From NCBI RefSeq assembly GCF_028550595.1, contig NZ_JAQQGN010000003.1, forward strand, positions 362,999 to 426,998: a stretch of DNA of 64,000 nucleotides, given 5' to 3'. Of this stretch, positions 1 through 8,810 are shown one piece after another. The notes below the pieces were generated by a model. The model ran no database searches. It worked only from the letters and a program-made list of their open reading frames with translations, and was not told where the DNA came from. This DNA comes from Luteimonas sp. BLCC-B24 (GTDB lineage Bacteria > Pseudomonadota > Gammaproteobacteria > Xanthomonadales > Xanthomonadaceae). Each line of letters starts with the position of its first letter. The stretch's first letter is position 1. A program made the translations under genes and the position numbers.

Positions 1-997
1 TGCGCCTGCCGACGATGCCGCGCGCGCCGATGCCCGTCTCACCTGGGCCCGCGAGGCGAGCGGCGACGCGACGCTGACGCTGGTCCGTGCATCGATGGAC
101 GCCGGCTTCCGCAGTTACTGGCGCGGCGAGGCGAACGGGCTGTCGCGCATCGTCATGGATTCCCCGCCGGATCTGGAGGACGTGCGCCCGTGGCTGCGCA
201 TCCGCGATCTGCTCGAGCGCCATGGCGTGCGCGTGCCGCACGTGCTCGCGCGCGAGGTCGAGTCGGGCTTCCTGCTGCTCGAGGACCTCGGCGGCGCGAC
301 CTGCCTGCAGGCGCTGGCCTCGCTGGACGCCGACGCGCTGATGGAGGCGGCTTTCGAACAGCTGCTGCGGCTGCAGGCGATCGCGCCGCCGGAGGACCTG
401 CCGGTGTTCGATGCGGCGCTGCTGCGGCGCGAACTCGCGCTGTTCGACGACTGGTTCCTCGGCCGGCATCTGGGCGTGACGCTCTCCGATGACGAGCGCG
501 CCGGCTGGGAATCGGTGCAGGCGCATCTGGTCGGCGCAATGCTGGCCCAGCCGCGGGTGCTGGTGCATCGCGACTACATGCTGCGCAACCTGATGCCGGT
601 CGAGGGCGGCGTCGCGGTACTGGATTTCCAGGATGCGGTGCGCGGGCCGATCGCCTACGACATCGCCTGCCTGCTGCGCGACGCCTTCCACAGCTGGCCC
701 GATGCACGGGCCGAGGCCTGGCTGGCGCGCTACCACGCCCGCGCCCAGGCCGCCGGCCTGCCGGTGCCGGTGCACCCGCGGTTCGTCCGCGATGTCGCGC
801 TGACCGGCGCGCAGCGGCATCTCAAGGTCATGGGCATCTTCGCGCGGCTGCATCATCGTGACGGCAAGCCGAAGTACCTCGCCGATGCGCCGCGGTTCCT
901 GGCTTATCTGGATGCCGTCGTGCCCACGGATCCGGCGCTCGAGCCGCTGGGCGCGCTGCTCGATCGCCATGTACGCCCGCGCCTCGCCGCGCGCTGA
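1..997 (+). CDS. amgK: AmgK-like N-acetylmuramate/N-acetylglucosamine kinase, 5' end cut by window
   Basis: This is an aminoglycoside-phosphotransferase-fold kinase. The closest recognised family is AmgK, which phosphorylates the anomeric carbon of MurNAc/GlcNAc in cell-wall recycling. The reading frame is open from base 2, so the start lies before the window; the visible part includes the typical early stretch ending in FRSYWR. The Brenner-type motif HRDYMLRN and the metal-binding LDFQDA are present, followed by the family's YDIACLL. In many relatives amgK is followed by the nucleotidyltransferase murU, but here the next gene is a VOC protein 18 bp on, so murU, if present, is elsewhere. A generic phosphotransferase is the alternative. 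The family call is firm and the sugar substrate is inferred. Confidence 0.85.
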   Translation, partial: APADDAARADARLTWAREASGDATLTLVRASMDAGFRSYWRGEANGLSRIVMDSPPDLEDVRPWLRIRDLLERHGVRVPHVLAREVESGFLLLEDLGGATCLQALASLDADALMEAAFEQLLRLQAIAPPEDLPVFDAALLRRELALFDDWFLGRHLGVTLSDDERAGWESVQAHLVGAMLAQPRVLVHRDYMLRNLMPVEGGVAVLDFQDAVRGPIAYDIACLLRDAFHSWPDARAEAWLARYHARAQAAGLPVPVHPRFVRDVALTGAQRHLKVMGIFARLHHRDGKPKYLADAPRFLAYLDAVVPTDPALEPLGALLDRHVRPRLAAR

Positions 998-1015
998 GCC
1001 GAAGGCGCCGACGCC

Positions 1016-1369
1016 ATGCAGACGGTGATCCCGCAGCTGCGCATGACCGACGCCGGGCGCAGCCTCGCGTTCTACGCGGCGCTCGGCTTCACCGTCGACT
1101 GGGAGCATCGTTTCGAGGCAGGCATGCCGCTGTTCGCGCAGCTCACCCGCGACGGGCAGACGCTGTTCCTGACCGCCCATGCCGGCGATTGCGCGCCGGG
1201 CGGCGCGGTCTATTTCAAGGTGGCCGACGTCGATGCCTGCGCGCGTGCGTTCGCCGCGGCCGGCGTCCCGATCGTGCAGCCGCCCTGGGACACCGACTGG
1301 GGCACGCGCGAACTGCTGCTCGTCGATCCCGACCACAACCGCCTGCGGTTCGCGCAGCATGCCGACTGA
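1016..1369 (+). CDS. VOC-superfamily (glyoxalase/bleomycin-resistance-like) protein
   Basis: A 117-residue single-domain protein of the vicinal oxygen chelate fold. It opens with the usual VIPQLRMTDAGRSLAFYAALGF pattern (paired strand and helix, Y-x-x-L-G-F) and ends with the DPDHNRLRF strand, where the acidic metal or ligand position of VOC proteins normally sits. It lies 18 bp after the amgK-like gene and 26 bp before a DUF72 gene, so the three may be cotranscribed. It resembles small resistance-type glyoxalases that often bind a drug or metabolite without catalysis. Nothing in the sequence defines the ligand. Confidence 0.8.
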   Translation: MQTVIPQLRMTDAGRSLAFYAALGFTVDWEHRFEAGMPLFAQLTRDGQTLFLTAHAGDCAPGGAVYFKVADVDACARAFAAAGVPIVQPPWDTDWGTRELLLVDPDHNRLRFAQHAD

Positions 1370-1395
1370 TCGCGCCGCGACGCGAGGAGACTCGA

Positions 1396-2235
1396 ATGGA
1401 TGACCTGTTCTCAGACGCACCCGCACCCGTCGACGGCATCCGCACCGGCATCGGCGGCTGGACGTATCCGGCGTGGCGCGACAACTTCTATCCCAGGGGC
1501 CTGGTGCAGAAACGCGAGCTGGAATACGCCAGCCGCCACCTGACCGCGATCGAGATCAACGGCACGTTCTACGGTGCGCAGAAGCCGGCGACCTATGCGA
1601 AGTGGGCCGGCGAGACGCCGGAGGGCTTCGTGTTCACGCTCAAGGCGCCGCGCCACATCGTCGGTGCGCGCACGCTGGCGGACACCGGACAGCAGATCGC
1701 GGCCTTCGTCCACGGCGGCATCGCCGAACTCGGCGACCGCCTCGGCCCGCTGCTGTGGCAGTTCGCGCCGCAGCGGCGCTTCGATGCCGACGACGTCGAA
1801 GCGTTCCTCGATCTGCTGCCCGACACCGTCGACGGCCTGCCGCTGCGGCACGCGGTGGAGGTGCGGCATCCGGCGTTCCAGAGCACGGCCTGGCTGCGCC
1901 TGGCGCGCGCGCGCGGCGTGGCGACGGTGTTCACCGATTCGTCCGATTACCCGTCGTTTGCCGACATCACCGGCGGCTTCGTCTACGCCCGGTTGATGGC
2001 CAGTCGCGAGGAGCACCGGGACGGCTATCCCGGTCTGCAGCTCGACGCCTGGGCCGAGCGCGCGCGCCAGTGGGCACGCGGTGAAGCGCCGGGCGATCTG
2101 CCCTACGTCGACGCGCGCGACGCGGCACCACGCACCCCGCGCGACACCTTCGTGTTCTTCATCTCGGCCGCCAAGGCGCGCAACCCGGCGGCGGCGATGG
2201 CATTGCAGCAGCGGCTGGACAAGGCCGCGCGCTAG
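1396..2235 (+). CDS. DUF72 family protein
   Basis: A 279-residue protein of the DUF72 (YecE-like) TIM-barrel family, whose biochemical role is not established. Family landmarks are the N-terminal GIGGWTYPAWRDNFYP, then EINGTFYG, FTLKAPRHI, LLWQFAP and a C-terminal DTFVFFISAAKARNP. The chosen ATG follows GAGGAGA, a good ribosome binding site, and length matches the family. Its stop overlaps by 4 bp the stop of the LysR gene on the opposite strand, a tight convergent arrangement with no visible terminator between them. Confidence 0.88.
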   Translation: MDDLFSDAPAPVDGIRTGIGGWTYPAWRDNFYPRGLVQKRELEYASRHLTAIEINGTFYGAQKPATYAKWAGETPEGFVFTLKAPRHIVGARTLADTGQQIAAFVHGGIAELGDRLGPLLWQFAPQRRFDADDVEAFLDLLPDTVDGLPLRHAVEVRHPAFQSTAWLRLARARGVATVFTDSSDYPSFADITGGFVYARLMASREEHRDGYPGLQLDAWAERARQWARGEAPGDLPYVDARDAAPRTPRDTFVFFISAAKARNPAAAMALQQRLDKAAR

Positions 2236-3206
2236 GCGGTCGCCGGATCGCTGGCGGCGGCGCCAACGGGCGGCGCGGTTGCGGACGCGACGTCCGGCCC
2301 GGGCGCGGGCGACGGTGTGCGATGCGTGCCACGTGCCGTGTCGATCACCCACTCGGCGAAAGCGCGCGCGGCCGGACGCAGTCGGCGGTGCCCCGGCAGG
2401 ACCAGGTGGTAGGACCAGCGACCGTCGACGCAGGGGCCAGGCAGCCGGAACAGGCGTCCACTGGCGAGAAGCGGCGTGACGATGCACTGCCGCGCAAGCG
2501 CGGCGCCGAGGCCGTGCGCGGCCGCTTCGAGCGCGCCCATGGCGTCGGTGAAGCGCAGCCGCGCGTCGGGCCCGAGATCGACGATGCCGGCGGCCCGGAA
2601 CCAGTCCGGCCACCCCTGGTGCCCGTTGTCGGCGATCAATGGCAGTGCAGCGACATCGCGCGCCGTGGTCACCGCGCGGACACCGGGCAACGCCGGCGAC
2701 GCGACCGCGAACAGCTGTTCGTGCATCAGCAGCGTGGCCTGCGCGCCGGACCAGTGCCCCGGGCCGAGCCGGATCGCCAGATCGGGGCCGTTGTCGTCGA
2801 AGCGGGCCAGAGCGAAGCCCGTCTCTACGCTCAGGCGGATGCCGGGATGCGCGTCGGAGAACGCGGACAAGCGCGGGATCAACCACGCGGAGGCGAACGA
2901 ATGCAGCGTGGCCACGCGTACGACGTCGTGGTCCTGGTGGGTGCGCAGACGACGCAGCACGTCCTCCAGATCGGCGAGCGAACTGCTCGCGACATCGGCC
3001 AGCTGGCGACCGGCGGCCGTCAGCGAGACGCCGCGCGCATGACGCTGGAACAGAGGCAGACCGAGCCGCGCTTCCAGCTTGCGCACGTGATGGCTGACGG
3101 CGCTCGCAGTGAGGTGGAGCTCCTCGCCCGCGTGGGCGAAATTCTGATGCCGGGCCGCGGCCTCGAACGCCGCCAGCGCTGACAGCCACTCGGCGCGTGT
3201 CCCCAT
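2232..3206 (-). CDS. LysR-family transcriptional regulator (GcvA-like)
   Basis: A 324-residue LysR-type regulator. The N-terminal winged helix-turn-helix reads LSALAAFEAAARHQNF, then LHLTASAVSHHVRKLE and LFQRH, typical of the GcvA/AmpR branch. The C-terminal two-thirds is the periplasmic-binding-like effector domain. I chose the ATG giving MGTRAEWLSAL because it begins at the usual distance from the helix-turn-helix; an in-frame extension to about 3302 has no family-like sequence. It is transcribed divergently from the EamA exporter gene, with 143 bp between them. Control of that exporter is therefore the natural inference, as in many LysR/EamA pairs. About 30 residues at the C-terminus are rich in A, P and T and look like a lineage-specific tail. 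Confidence 0.9.
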   Translation of the reverse strand: MGTRAEWLSALAAFEAAARHQNFAHAGEELHLTASAVSHHVRKLEARLGLPLFQRHARGVSLTAAGRQLADVASSSLADLEDVLRRLRTHQDHDVVRVATLHSFASAWLIPRLSAFSDAHPGIRLSVETGFALARFDDNGPDLAIRLGPGHWSGAQATLLMHEQLFAVASPALPGVRAVTTARDVAALPLIADNGHQGWPDWFRAAGIVDLGPDARLRFTDAMGALEAAAHGLGAALARQCIVTPLLASGRLFRLPGPCVDGRWSYHLVLPGHRRLRPAARAFAEWVIDTARGTHRTPSPAPGPDVASATAPPVGAAASDPATA

Positions 3207-3349
3207 ATCAGCCTCAAGCCAGATTCGTGGTCGACAGCGAAAGTATGCGCTTGTCGCGGGCGATGGACCGGCCAGACTGGCGCTGCCCACAAGCTGGCTC
3301 ATGTCGGACCCACGATCCGACGTCCGTCGCCCACTCCGCAGGGAGCTCC

Positions 3350-4243
3350 ATGTCCGCGCACACCACTGCCACGCCGCTGTCCGGCCACGACGCGCGCTGG
3401 ATCACGCCGCTCGAGATCGGCGTGCTCGGCGCAATCTGGGGCGCCTCGTTCCTGTTCATGCGGATCGCCGCGCCCGAATTCGGACCGGCGGCACTCGTCG
3501 AAGTGAGGCTGGCGCTGGGCGCGATCGTGCTGCTGCCGTTCCTGTGGCGAGCCCGCGCGTCGTTTCCCCTGCGACTGTGGCCCAAGCTCGCGCTGATCGG
3601 CGCCATCAATTCGGCGGTGCCGTTTCTGCTGTTCGCCTGGGCGGCCGAGCGCGCGCCGGCCGGTGTCGGCGCCATCTGCAACGCGCTGACCGTGCTGTTC
3701 ACCGCGCTCGTCGGTGCGCTGTTTTTCAGCGAGCGCATCGGCTGGGCCCGCAGCGCGACCCTGGCGGTGGGCTTCGCCGGTGTCGTCGTCCTCGCCAGCG
3801 GCCGCATCGAAGGCGACGCGATCGGCCCCGCGGTGCTCGCCGGCGCTGCGGCCGCGCTTCTGTACGGAATCGGCATCAACCTCGTCCGCCGCCAGCTCTC
3901 GGGCCTGCCCGCGACCGCGGTCGCCCCGGCGACGTTGGCGTGCGCGGCGGTCCTGGTGCTGCCGTTCGCGATCGCGCAGTGGCCTCAGCACCCCATCTCG
4001 TCGCGGGCCTGGGGGTCCGTCGCACTGCTCGGCGTTCTGTGCACCGGGGCCGCGTTCGTCATGTACTACCGGCTGATCGCGCGCATCGGCGCAGGCCGCG
4101 CCTCGACGGTGACGTACCTGGTGCCGGTCTTCGGCGTCGCCTGGGCGTGGGGGTTGCTGGGCGAGACGCCGACCCTGCGCATGGCGATCGCCGGCGGGCT
4201 GATCCTCGGCAGCGTCGCCCTGAGCCAGCGACTGCCCAGATGA
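3350..4243 (+). CDS. EamA/DMT-family transporter
   Basis: A 297-residue inner-membrane protein of the drug/metabolite transporter superfamily, with about ten hydrophobic segments arranged as two EamA repeats. The first repeat begins GAIWGASFLFMRIAAPEFGP, the family's usual opening; the second begins near the GIGINLVRR segment. The start ATG has GGGAG 4 bases upstream. It probably exports a small metabolite or amino acid, substrate unknown. The divergent LysR gene is the likely regulator. Downstream lie an imperfect stem-loop and the convergent cca gene. Confidence 0.88.
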   Translation: MSAHTTATPLSGHDARWITPLEIGVLGAIWGASFLFMRIAAPEFGPAALVEVRLALGAIVLLPFLWRARASFPLRLWPKLALIGAINSAVPFLLFAWAAERAPAGVGAICNALTVLFTALVGALFFSERIGWARSATLAVGFAGVVVLASGRIEGDAIGPAVLAGAAAALLYGIGINLVRRQLSGLPATAVAPATLACAAVLVLPFAIAQWPQHPISSRAWGSVALLGVLCTGAAFVMYYRLIARIGAGRASTVTYLVPVFGVAWAWGLLGETPTLRMAIAGGLILGSVALSQRLPR

Positions 4244-4276
4244 CCACGCCTGGCGTCCGACGTCGCGACATCGCGT

Positions 4277-4323
4277 CATCCGGCGACGCACGTCCGCGGC
4301 ACGTCCCGCGTCGTTGCCGGATG
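4277..4323. terminator. Stem-loop between convergent EamA and cca genes
   Basis: CATCCGGCGACGC pairs with GCGTCG-TT-GCCGGATG, with one small bulge and a GC-rich loop that is itself partly self-complementary. It lies between two converging stop codons and may act as a shared terminator or mRNA-end stabiliser. There is no U-run, so classic intrinsic termination is not shown. Confidence 0.35.
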
Positions 4324-4333
4324 GCGGGGGCCG

Positions 4334-5575
4334 TCACCCGCTCCGCGGATCGACGCCGGCACGCGACGCCGCGATCGCCGCGATCCGCGCCTTGCGCAGC
4401 GCCTCGCCGACGGCCGGCCCGGTGAGGCCGCGGGCAGCGATGTCGCGTGCGTGGACCGCGAGCGCAGCGGTGTGGGCCGCGCGCAGCAGCGCGCCCTGCG
4501 GATAGGCATCCTCGGCGCTGCCCAGGCGGCCGCGCTTGTCGCATTCGCACACCAGCGCGAGCTGGGCGATGCGCTCGGGCTTGCGGAAACCGTCGCAACG
4601 CGCGATCAGGTCGTGCAGCGTCTCGTTGCGCAGCTCGGCGATGCGATGCACGTTGAGATGTTCGCGGCAGGCGATGATCGCGAGTTCGCGATGCGCCGCC
4701 GGCACCTTCAGCCGCGTGCACAGCGCATCCAGCGGTTTCAGGCCGGCATGTTCGTGGCCGATGTGGCGGGGCAGCGTGTCCTTCGGCGTCAGCGCCTTGC
4801 CCAGATCGTGGGTCAGCGCCGCGAAGCCGATCAGCGCATCGCCCGGCGCGAGCCGCGCGGCCATGTCGCTGACCAGTTCCTGGTGCACGCCGGTGTCGAC
4901 CTCGGGATGGAATTCGGCGCGCTGCGGCACGCCGTAGAGCGCATCGACCTCCGGCAGCACCACCGCGAGTGCGCCGCAGTCGTGCAGCGTGCGCAGGAAC
5001 GCCGACGGCTGCGCCGACGCCAGCGCGCGCGACAGCTCCTGCCACACCCGTTCGGGCGTCAGCGCCTCGAGTTCGCCGGCCTCGACCATGCCGCGCATCA
5101 GGTCCATCGTCTCGGCGGCCACGGTGAAGCCGAGCGGCGCGAAGCGGGCCATGAAGCGCGCGGCGCGCAGCACCCGCAACGGGTCTTCGGCGAACGCCGG
5201 GCCGACATGCCGCAGCACGCGCGCCTCGATGTCGCGCACGCCGCCGTAGGGGTCGACGAGGCGGCCGTCGGGCGCTTCGGCAATCGCGTTGATCGTGAAG
5301 TCGCGACGACCGAGATCCTGCTCCAGCGTCACCGATGGATCGGCGTCGACGACGAAACCGCGGTAGCCGCGTCCGGATTTGCGCTCGGTCCGCGCCAGCG
5401 CGTACTCCTCGCCCGTCTGCGGATGCAGGAACACCGGGAAATCGCGCCCGATCGCGCGGAAGCCGGCCGCCTCCATCGCCGCCTGGGTTTCGCCGACGAC
5501 GACCCAGTCGCGGTCGCCGGGCGGGCGTCCCAGCAGACGGTCGCGCACTGCACCGCCGACGAGATAGATGTGCAT
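4334..5575 (-). CDS. cca: Multifunctional CCA-adding tRNA nucleotidyltransferase
   Basis: A 413-residue class II CCA-adding enzyme, which builds or repairs the 3'-CCA of tRNAs without a template. The start [16 protein letters not shown] matches the family's usual first residues. GTG and ATG codons 6-24 bases upstream are possible but would add residues not seen in relatives. The catalytic head shows [15 protein letters not shown] and [10 protein letters not shown]. The arm region carries [16 protein letters not shown]. The C-terminal half has an HD domain ([12 protein letters not shown]), as in the E. coli enzyme, which also has 2'-phosphatase and phosphodiesterase activity. Length is nearly identical to the E. 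coli protein. The upstream 370 bp hold a gene remnant rather than a partner gene. Confidence 0.95.
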   Translation of the reverse strand: MHIYLVGGAVRDRLLGRPPGDRDWVVVGETQAAMEAAGFRAIGRDFPVFLHPQTGEEYALARTERKSGRGYRGFVVDADPSVTLEQDLGRRDFTINAIAEAPDGRLVDPYGGVRDIEARVLRHVGPAFAEDPLRVLRAARFMARFAPLGFTVAAETMDLMRGMVEAGELEALTPERVWQELSRALASAQPSAFLRTLHDCGALAVVLPEVDALYGVPQRAEFHPEVDTGVHQELVSDMAARLAPGDALIGFAALTHDLGKALTPKDTLPRHIGHEHAGLKPLDALCTRLKVPAAHRELAIIACREHLNVHRIAELRNETLHDLIARCDGFRKPERIAQLALVCECDKRGRLGSAEDAYPQGALLRAAHTAALAVHARDIAARGLTGPAVGEALRKARIAAIAASRAGVDPRSG

Positions 5576-5621
5576 GGACATGGACGGATGCCGGATCACG
5601 AGAGGAGCGTCGCCGTGCAGC

Positions 5622-5867
5622 CTAACGGGCTTCGGCCCCGGACGGTCCGAACTCGCGTCCGGAGGTCGCGCGCTCGGCCTCGTTCATTCGCGAGCGGACG
5701 TCGTGGAAGGTCCAGGTCCGGGGTTCGGTGTGCCGGCGGTAATGGCGCCGGCGCAGCCCTGCGATCGGCTCGGCGCGCATTGTTCCAGCTGCGCCCGGTG
5801 CCCTGAAGCGCGCTTCACGGCCACGATCGAGCGCGTCGTGCGCTGCACGCGTGTGTGCTTCGCGCAC
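5622..5867 (-). pseudogene. Probable C-terminal remnant of a paralogue of the secreted protein at 7157-8740
   Basis: This 81-codon frame sits just upstream of cca and has no recognisable domain. Its middle, from PIAGLRRRHYRR through TEPRTWTFHDVRS, aligns with the C-terminus of the protein encoded at 7157-8740 (PIAAVELRRYRWR, then VPHVWTFERVDS). The shared points are PIA, RR-x-YR, WTF, V and S in the same order. I read it as the leftover tail of a second, decayed copy of that gene; the rest of the copy is absent. The remaining 5576-5947 interval holds one strong hairpin (5853-5886) and the leader of the next plus-strand gene. A chance similarity over about 27 residues cannot be excluded. Confidence 0.4.
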
Positions 5868-5886
5868 GGGCAGGCGCGAAGCACAC
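5853..5886. other. Perfect 13-bp hairpin in the leader of the CNNM gene
   Basis: GTGTGCTTCGCGC and GCGCGAAGCACAC are exact reverse complements separated by the 8-base loop ACGGGCAG. The hairpin ends 61 bases before the chosen GTG start at 5948. A TAGACT hexamer at 5917-5922 could be a -10 box, in which case the hairpin is upstream of transcription and could be an operator or the end of an older transcript. No U-run follows. Confidence 0.5.
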
Positions 5887-5947
5887 GGCCATGCACGTCC
5901 TGTACGGCGGGCGCACTAGACTGGCGAACACCCCTTGGAGTGCCGCT

Positions 5948-7135
5948 GTGCCGCGTCCTGTGATCCCGCGCCTGTGTCTCGCGCTGCTGCTGTGCCTGCC
6001 CGCCGCCGCGTTCGCCGCACCGGCGTCCGTGGCCGGTAGCGGAGATGCGGTCGACATCACGCTGATGCTGGTCTACCTGACGGCGGCGATCGGTCTCTCG
6101 TTCCTGTGCTCGATCGCCGAATCGGTGCTGCTGAGCATCACCCCGTCGTTCATCGCCGGCCTGCAGGCCGAGCGGCCGCGGCTGGCGGCGACGCTGCGCA
6201 CGCTGCGCCACGACCGCATCGACCAGTCGCTGGCGGGCATCCTGACGCTCAACACCATCGCGCATACCGCGGGCGCGGTCGGTGCCGGCGCGAAGGCGTC
6301 CGATGCCTTCGGCAGTGCCTGGGTGGGCGTGTTCTCGGCGGTGGCCACGCTGCTGATCCTGTTCGTGTCGGAAATCGTGCCCAAGACCCTCGGCGCGCAG
6401 TACTGGCGCCAGCTCGCGGCCCCGGTGGCGAGCTTCGTGCGCGTGCTGATCCTGGTGCTGTATCCGCTCATCCGGCTGTCCGATCTGCTGACCCGGGTGA
6501 TCTCGCGCGGGCGTCAGGCGCACGTGTTCAACCGCGAGGAGTTCATCGCGATGGCGGGCGTCGGCGAGTCGAGCGGCGACATCCTGCCGCGCGAGTCGAC
6601 GATTCTCCGCAACCTGTTCCGCATGTCCGAACTGTGCGCCGAGGACGTGATGACCCCGCGGCCGGTGGTGGCGGCGCTGCGCGACGACACCCGCGTGTCC
6701 GATGCGCTGGCCGACCGGCGCGCGGCGCCGTTCTCGCGCATTCCGGTGTATCGCGACGACATCCACGATGCCGATGCCTTCGTGTTGCGCGCCGAGCTGC
6801 TGCAGGCCGAGGCCCGCGGCGAGGGCGACGCGCCGCTGCGCCCGCTGGCGCGCCCGCTGCGCAGCGTGCCCGAAGGCATGGCGCTGACCGCGCTGCTGGA
6901 GTTCCTGCTCGACCGCCGTCAGCAGATCGCCCTGGTGGTCGACGAATACGGCTCGACCCGCGGTGTGGTGACGATGGAGGATGTCGTCGAGACCCTGCTC
7001 GGGCAGGAGATCATCGACGAGAGCGATCGCGTGTCCGACATGCAGCGCCTCGCGCGCCGCCGTTGGGCGGATCGCGCGGCGGCGCACGGGCTGCCGGTCG
7101 ATGCGCGCGACGATCAGGCGGGCGGCGGCCGCTGA
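5948..7135 (+). CDS. CNNM-domain/CBS-pair membrane protein (CorC/HlyC-like family)
   Basis: A 395-residue inner-membrane protein. The GTG start is preceded by GGAG (5937-5940) and opens a signal-like segment ending AAAFAAPA. Four hydrophobic segments follow, in the CNNM (DUF21) pattern: FLCSIAESVLLSITPSFI, then LTLNTIAHTAGA and SEIVPKTLGAQYW. The cytoplasmic part holds two CBS motifs (EDVMTPRPVVAAL and IALVVDEYGSTRGVVTMEDV) that normally bind adenine nucleotides. Relatives are implicated in Mg2+/Co2+ efflux or homeostasis. The C-terminal CorC_HlyC domain seen in longer homologues is missing; the protein stops soon after the second CBS motif. Confidence 0.85.
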   Translation: MPRPVIPRLCLALLLCLPAAAFAAPASVAGSGDAVDITLMLVYLTAAIGLSFLCSIAESVLLSITPSFIAGLQAERPRLAATLRTLRHDRIDQSLAGILTLNTIAHTAGAVGAGAKASDAFGSAWVGVFSAVATLLILFVSEIVPKTLGAQYWRQLAAPVASFVRVLILVLYPLIRLSDLLTRVISRGRQAHVFNREEFIAMAGVGESSGDILPRESTILRNLFRMSELCAEDVMTPRPVVAALRDDTRVSDALADRRAAPFSRIPVYRDDIHDADAFVLRAELLQAEARGEGDAPLRPLARPLRSVPEGMALTALLEFLLDRRQQIALVVDEYGSTRGVVTMEDVVETLLGQEIIDESDRVSDMQRLARRRWADRAAAHGLPVDARDDQAGGGR

Positions 7136-7156
7136 GTCAGGGGCCGGCGTGGACCG

Positions 7157-8740
7157 TCATTCGGTGGAATCGACCCGCTCGAATGTCCAGACGTGCGGCA
7201 CCATGCGCCAGCGGTAGCGTCGCAATTCCACCGCCGCGATCGGCGCGGGCGTGGCGATCTCGGTGCGCTGCGGCGTCTGCCGCCATTCCCAGTCGAGTGC
7301 GTCGGCATCGCGTCCTCGGTGCATCAGCGAGGCCTGCGGCAGCGGGCGGCCGTCGGCGTCCAGCGGCACCGCGATGCTCCACAGGGCCTCCGTTTCTCCG
7401 GGACGGGCGCGCGCCTGCTCGAAGCCGAGATGACGCGATGAGCGCCAGTCGAAACGGGCCCCGGGCTGCGATTGCGGCTGCGCGCCGTAGGCCACGGTCT
7501 CCACGCCGTCCCAGGCGAAGGTCTCCATGTCCATGCCGAGTTCGATCGTCGCCAGCGCGTCGAGGTCCTCGTCGCGCAGGCCAGGTGGCAGGCGGAACGG
7601 GAAATCGGCCTCGCCTTCGTCACTGCGCCAGCGGCCGAACAACCCGAGCATCGGCCGCACGGGCACGGCCTCCAGCGCGGGCAGCGGCCGGCCGGCGGCA
7701 TCGCGCAGCGTGACCGAGCGCAGACGCCCGAACAGCGGCGGTGGGCCGTCGTCCGGGTCGCGGTCGTCGGCCGTCGTCTCGGCCGCCATGGCCAGACGTG
7801 CGCGGCCCATGCTGCGCGGCGTGATGCCGAACACCAGGCGCGGTGCGAGCGCCTGCAGGTGTTCCGGCGCCAGCATGTCGGCCAGCAGCACACCGCGCGG
7901 CGGCGGATCGTCGCGATACAGCGTCGGATCGTCCGACGGTTCGGAAAACGGCGGCGCCGCGAGCCGCTCGGTCTGGTAGTCCGCCACGGTGGTGTTCGAT
8001 TCCGACACGTCGAGCATGGGGAGGGTGTCGAGCGCAACCATGCGCAGGCGCTGCTCGGTCGCCGGCAGCCCGTCGCCGGCGGCCACGTCCAGGCGCAGGG
8101 CCACGTCGAGCGGCATGCCGTCGGCCAGGCGCACCGCCTGCCGGCCGCTGCCGGTCACGGCGGCGCCGTCGACGTGCATCGCCAGCACGGCCACGCCGTC
8201 GTCGACGGCCAGCACCTCCAGGCGCATGTCGACGTCGCCCGTCGGCGACGGTGCACGTTGGCGCAGGACCTGACCCACGCGCAGGCCCTCGGGCAGTGCG
8301 CGCACCTGCAGGCCGAGCGTCTGCGGCGCATCCACCAGCGCCTGCGCCGCGCGCGGGCGCTGCTTCAACAATCGCGCCCAGGCGACGCCGTCGACGGCGC
8401 GCATCGGACCGGGCGTGCCGTCGGCCGACATCCGCACCTCGAACCCGCTGTTCAGCACCTCGATCAGCGCCGCATCGACGGCGTCGTCGGGATCGAGATC
8501 GTCGGTGGACCGCCACTGCCCGCCACCCCGCAGCTGCGACCACAGCGGTCGCGTGTGCAGGCGTTGCTCGCGTCTCGGCCCGGTGTCGAGCGCGAGCCGG
8601 TTGAACCCCAGGGTGCGCATCGTGCCGGCATGGCCGGGTGCGCGGATCGTGTGGTCGAGGAAATACACGGCGGATTCGGCGTGGACGCCCGTACAGAGCG
8701 CCAGGCCCAGGCCCAGCATCAGGGCGCGCAGTGCGCGCAT
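7157..8740 (-). CDS. Orphan exported protein of unknown function
   Basis: A 527-residue protein I do not recognise. An N-terminal signal peptide (MRALRALMLGLGLALCTG, cleavage likely after VHA) indicates export. The start at 8740 is favoured over the ATG 12 bases upstream because GGAGG lies 7 bases before it. The rest is soluble-looking, beta-rich and acidic, with few Lys and no cysteine after the signal. A conserved-looking tail ends YRWRMVPHVWTFERVDS. A fragment resembling this tail occurs upstream of cca (5622-5867), hinting that the gene once had a neighbour copy. It is convergent with the CNNM gene (21 bp apart) and lies 70 bp downstream of the lytic transglycosylase on the same strand, so cotranscription with that enzyme is possible. 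Confidence 0.7.
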   Translation of the reverse strand: MRALRALMLGLGLALCTGVHAESAVYFLDHTIRAPGHAGTMRTLGFNRLALDTGPRREQRLHTRPLWSQLRGGGQWRSTDDLDPDDAVDAALIEVLNSGFEVRMSADGTPGPMRAVDGVAWARLLKQRPRAAQALVDAPQTLGLQVRALPEGLRVGQVLRQRAPSPTGDVDMRLEVLAVDDGVAVLAMHVDGAAVTGSGRQAVRLADGMPLDVALRLDVAAGDGLPATEQRLRMVALDTLPMLDVSESNTTVADYQTERLAAPPFSEPSDDPTLYRDDPPPRGVLLADMLAPEHLQALAPRLVFGITPRSMGRARLAMAAETTADDRDPDDGPPPLFGRLRSVTLRDAAGRPLPALEAVPVRPMLGLFGRWRSDEGEADFPFRLPPGLRDEDLDALATIELGMDMETFAWDGVETVAYGAQPQSQPGARFDWRSSRHLGFEQARARPGETEALWSIAVPLDADGRPLPQASLMHRGRDADALDWEWRQTPQRTEIATPAPIAAVELRRYRWRMVPHVWTFERVDSTE

Positions 8741-8810
8741 GGCAGCCTCCATGGCAGTGGGCCGCGACGCGCGCGGTCGGCGCGTCGCGGCGACAGGTGG
8801 GTGGCCCGGC

